DNA of 6,562 nucleotides, taken from positions 1 through 6,562 of the forward strand of contig JAJDAI010000800.1 of NCBI GenBank assembly GCA_029261955.1. The letters are read 5' to 3'. Both the position numbers and the translations under genes were made by a program. This document shows, one piece after another, positions 4,673-6,562 of the stretch (the stretch's first letter is position 1; every line of letters starts with the position of its first letter). Source of the stretch: Deltaproteobacteria bacterium. Lineage in GTDB: Bacteria; Myxococcota_A; UBA796; UBA9615. A model generated the notes under the pieces. It was not told where the DNA came from. It saw only the letters and a program-made list of their open reading frames with translations, and did no database searches.

Positions 4673-6562
4673 GCGCGGGGCACGACTCGGGGCCCGGCGC
4701 GCGCTTCCGCGCGGCGGTGACCTGGTTCCAGCCTACAAACCTCCAGCGGCGCAGCGAGGACCAGGACGAGCGAGGCCGGCTCATCGTCGGCACCTGCCTG
4801 GCCATCGCCGCCATCACCAGCCCCATGGTGCCGCTGTCCCTGCTCCAGTACGGGGGATGGAACGCGACGGCAGGCGGCAGCGCCTTCGTCATGCTGGCCA
4901 TGCTCGCCATCGCCCTGCTGCTCCGGCAGACAGGCCGGACCTCCCTGGCCGGCTCCCTGGTGCCCGCGATCCTGCTCCTGGTGCTCACCGCCGTGGGCCT
5001 GCGCCGCGGCGGCCTCGATGCCGTCAACCTCGTCTGCTACCCCTTCCTGCCCCTGGTCGCGGGCTTCCTGGTGGGCAAGCGCGCGGCCTGGGCGGCGGCG
5101 GCGGCGGTGGCCGCGACGATGCTCGGCTTCTTCGTGTTGCACCGGGTCGGCGCACCGATGGTCTCCGGCTACCCCGAAGGGCAGCGGCAGATCGTCGCCG
5201 CGGTGGGCACCACGCTGATGGCGCTGCTGGTGGCTGTCATCGCGGTGCTCTACGAGGTGGCCCGGGCGCGCGCCCGCCGGCTTACGGCGGAGCACGTCGG
5301 GGAGCTGAGGCGCCGCTCCGACGAGGTCACTGCCGCCCGCGAACGCGCAGAGGCCGCAGTGAAGGCGAAGGGCGAGTTCCTGGCCCGGGCCTCCCACGAG
5401 CTGCGCACCCCGCTCAACGGGGTCATGGGCATGACGGAGCTGCTCCTCGTCTCACAGCTCACGGACGAGCAGTTGGACTTCGCGCGCGACGCCCGCCGCT
5501 CCGCCCGCGCCCTGCTCGCCCTCGTCGATGACCTGCTCGACCTGTCCAAGCTGGAGGCCGGCCGCATCGAGCTGTCCCAGCGTGAGTTCGACCCGCGCGG
5601 CCCCATCGAGGACGCCGTCGGCGTGCTGGCCGGCTCGGCCCAGCGCAAGGGCCTCGAGCTGCTCTGCGTGATCGAACCGGAGGTGCCGCGGGCCCTGCGC
5701 GGCGACTCCGACCGCCTGCGCCAGGTGCTGTTGAACCTGCTCGGCAACGGCCTCAAGTACACCGAAGCCGGCACCGTGACCCTGCGCGTGAGCCTCGAGC
5801 TGGAGCCTCGCCGGCTCCGATTCGAGATCGTGGACACCGGCATCGGCCTGCCGAAGACGGGACGCGAGCGGCTCTTCGAGCCCTTCTCTCAGGCTGGCCT
5901 GGCCAACAAGGGCGGCGTCGGCCTCGGCCTGGCGATCTGCCAGGAGCTGGTGCGGCGGATGGGCGGCCAGATCGGCGCCGAGGACGCACCCGACGGCAGC
6001 GTCTTCTGGTTTCACCTGCCGGCCCCCGAGCTCGACGGCGAACGCGGTCCGAGCCTGCCCGACTCCGTACGCGGGCTGCGGGCGCTCTGCGTCGACGACC
6101 ACGAGGGAGCGCAGCGTGCGGCGGTCAAGCTGCTGGGCGAGCACGGCTTCGAGGCCCGCAGCGTGGACACCGGCGAGCAGGCCCTGGAGGCGCTGCGCGT
6201 GGCGGCCGACGCCGGCGAGCCGATCGAGCTGCTGGTGGTCGACGGGGACATGCCCGGGATGGACGGCTGGCAGCTGCTCCGGGCCATGGCGGCCGAGCCG
6301 AGCCTGCGCAGCACGCCGTCCGTGCTGCTCCTGCCCCTGGGGCGCAGCCTCGAGCTGGCCGAGCTGCGGGGCATGCGGATCGGCCGCGCGCGGAAGCCGG
6401 TCGTGGAGTCCGGCCTGCTCCCGGCCATCGCGGCCACGCTCCAGGTCCCCCTGGACTCGCCGCCGCCGGAGTCGCTGCTCGACAGCCACAGCTCGGTGGC
6501 CTCCGTCGATGGCGGGGGCGCCCGCGTCCTGGTGGTCGACGACAACGAGGTCGGCCGCAAGC
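4669..6562 (+). CDS. Six-TM hybrid sensor histidine kinase with tandem receivers (3' end outside window)
   Basis: This is an uninterrupted frame of 631 codons that runs off the window without a stop. Numbering from GTG 4669: a cytoplasmic N-terminus, then about six hydrophobic helices (roughly 38-58, 70-85, 92-111, 116-136, 141-158 and 174-195) with very short loops, i.e. a membrane-embedded sensor without a periplasmic domain; I do not recognise its family. A charged coiled-coil linker (198-237) leads to HisKA with phosphoacceptor His243 in SHELRTPLNG. HATPase_c follows: N-box LLGNGLKYT with Asn360, G1 DTGIGLP (389-395), F-box LFEPF (402-406) and G2 GVGLGLAI (416-423). Receiver 1 (about 472-590) has acidic pair D476/D477, phosphoacceptor D525 in VVDGDMPGMDG and Lys576 (KPV), but Leu555 replaces the usual Thr/Ser. 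A second receiver begins at about 619 (VLVVDDNE, D624/D625) and is cut by the window end. The GTG start overlaps the MCE gene's stop by 4 nt, with a weak AAGG at 4658-4661. An HPt domain may follow downstream. The family is secure; the stimulus is unknown. Confidence 0.95.
   Translation, partial: MSAGHDSGPGARFRAAVTWFQPTNLQRRSEDQDERGRLIVGTCLAIAAITSPMVPLSLLQYGGWNATAGGSAFVMLAMLAIALLLRQTGRTSLAGSLVPAILLLVLTAVGLRRGGLDAVNLVCYPFLPLVAGFLVGKRAAWAAAAAVAATMLGFFVLHRVGAPMVSGYPEGQRQIVAAVGTTLMALLVAVIAVLYEVARARARRLTAEHVGELRRRSDEVTAARERAEAAVKAKGEFLARASHELRTPLNGVMGMTELLLVSQLTDEQLDFARDARRSARALLALVDDLLDLSKLEAGRIELSQREFDPRGPIEDAVGVLAGSAQRKGLELLCVIEPEVPRALRGDSDRLRQVLLNLLGNGLKYTEAGTVTLRVSLELEPRRLRFEIVDTGIGLPKTGRERLFEPFSQAGLANKGGVGLGLAICQELVRRMGGQIGAEDAPDGSVFWFHLPAPELDGERGPSLPDSVRGLRALCVDDHEGAQRAAVKLLGEHGFEARSVDTGEQALEALRVAADAGEPIELLVVDGDMPGMDGWQLLRAMAAEPSLRSTPSVLLLPLGRSLELAELRGMRIGRARKPVVESGLLPAIAATLQVPLDSPPPESLLDSHSSVASVDGGGARVLVVDDNEVGRK

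Noticed and set aside
3775..5397. Long minus-strand open frame (540 codons) opposite the MCE and kinase genes
   Set aside because: It spans two well-supported plus-strand genes. Its translation is low-complexity Arg/Ser/Gly/His-rich with no domain, as expected for an antisense shadow in GC-rich DNA.
4458..5531. Plus-strand open frame (357 codons) across the MCE/kinase junction
   Set aside because: It is out of frame with both genes, Arg/Pro-rich and domainless. The true frame here is the kinase frame beginning at 4669, which is easy to miss because it has no stop within the window.
5452..6489. Minus-strand open frame (345 codons) opposite the kinase
   Set aside because: The plus strand here carries HATPase_c and receiver motifs in the correct order, and the antisense product shows none.

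Overview
The window is GC-rich (about 70% by eye, with strong G/C preference at third codon positions) and almost entirely coding on the plus strand. Its gene families (GAF/GGDEF/EAL signalling protein, Mla/MCE lipid transporter, large hybrid histidine kinase) indicate a Gram-negative, signalling-rich bacterium. A myxobacterium-like or other deltaproteobacterial lineage is my best guess, but nothing here fixes the taxon. There are no RNA genes, mobile elements, CRISPR arrays or long non-coding stretches; the only intergenic gap is 67 bp (1361-1427).

Layout: (1) 2-1360 is the 3' part of a c-di-GMP signalling protein, with the end of a probable GAF domain followed by complete GGDEF and EAL domains in which all the catalytic residues I could check are present. 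(2) 1428-4672 is a tightly overlapping set of four genes for an Mla/MCE-type ABC phospholipid transporter: two different MlaE/YrbE-family permeases, an MlaF-family ATPase, and an MlaD-family MCE substrate-binding protein with a long helical tail. (3) 4669 to the window end is a 631-codon open reading frame without a stop. It encodes a six-TM hybrid sensor histidine kinase (HisKA, HATPase_c, receiver 1, start of receiver 2), and its GTG start overlaps the MCE gene's stop by 4 nt.

The overlapping starts and stops (GTGA at three junctions and an 8-nt overlap at the fourth) imply one polycistronic, translationally coupled unit: permease A, permease B, ATPase, MCE protein, hybrid kinase. The transporter presumably moves phospholipid or another hydrophobic molecule between inner membrane and periplasm or outer membrane. 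The most unusual points are the pairing of two divergent permeases, the absence of MlaB- and MlaC-like genes within the run, and the coupling of a membrane-embedded hybrid kinase to the transporter. With a c-di-GMP enzyme just upstream, the locus could link envelope lipid state to signalling. That link is an inference from gene order, not something the sequence proves.
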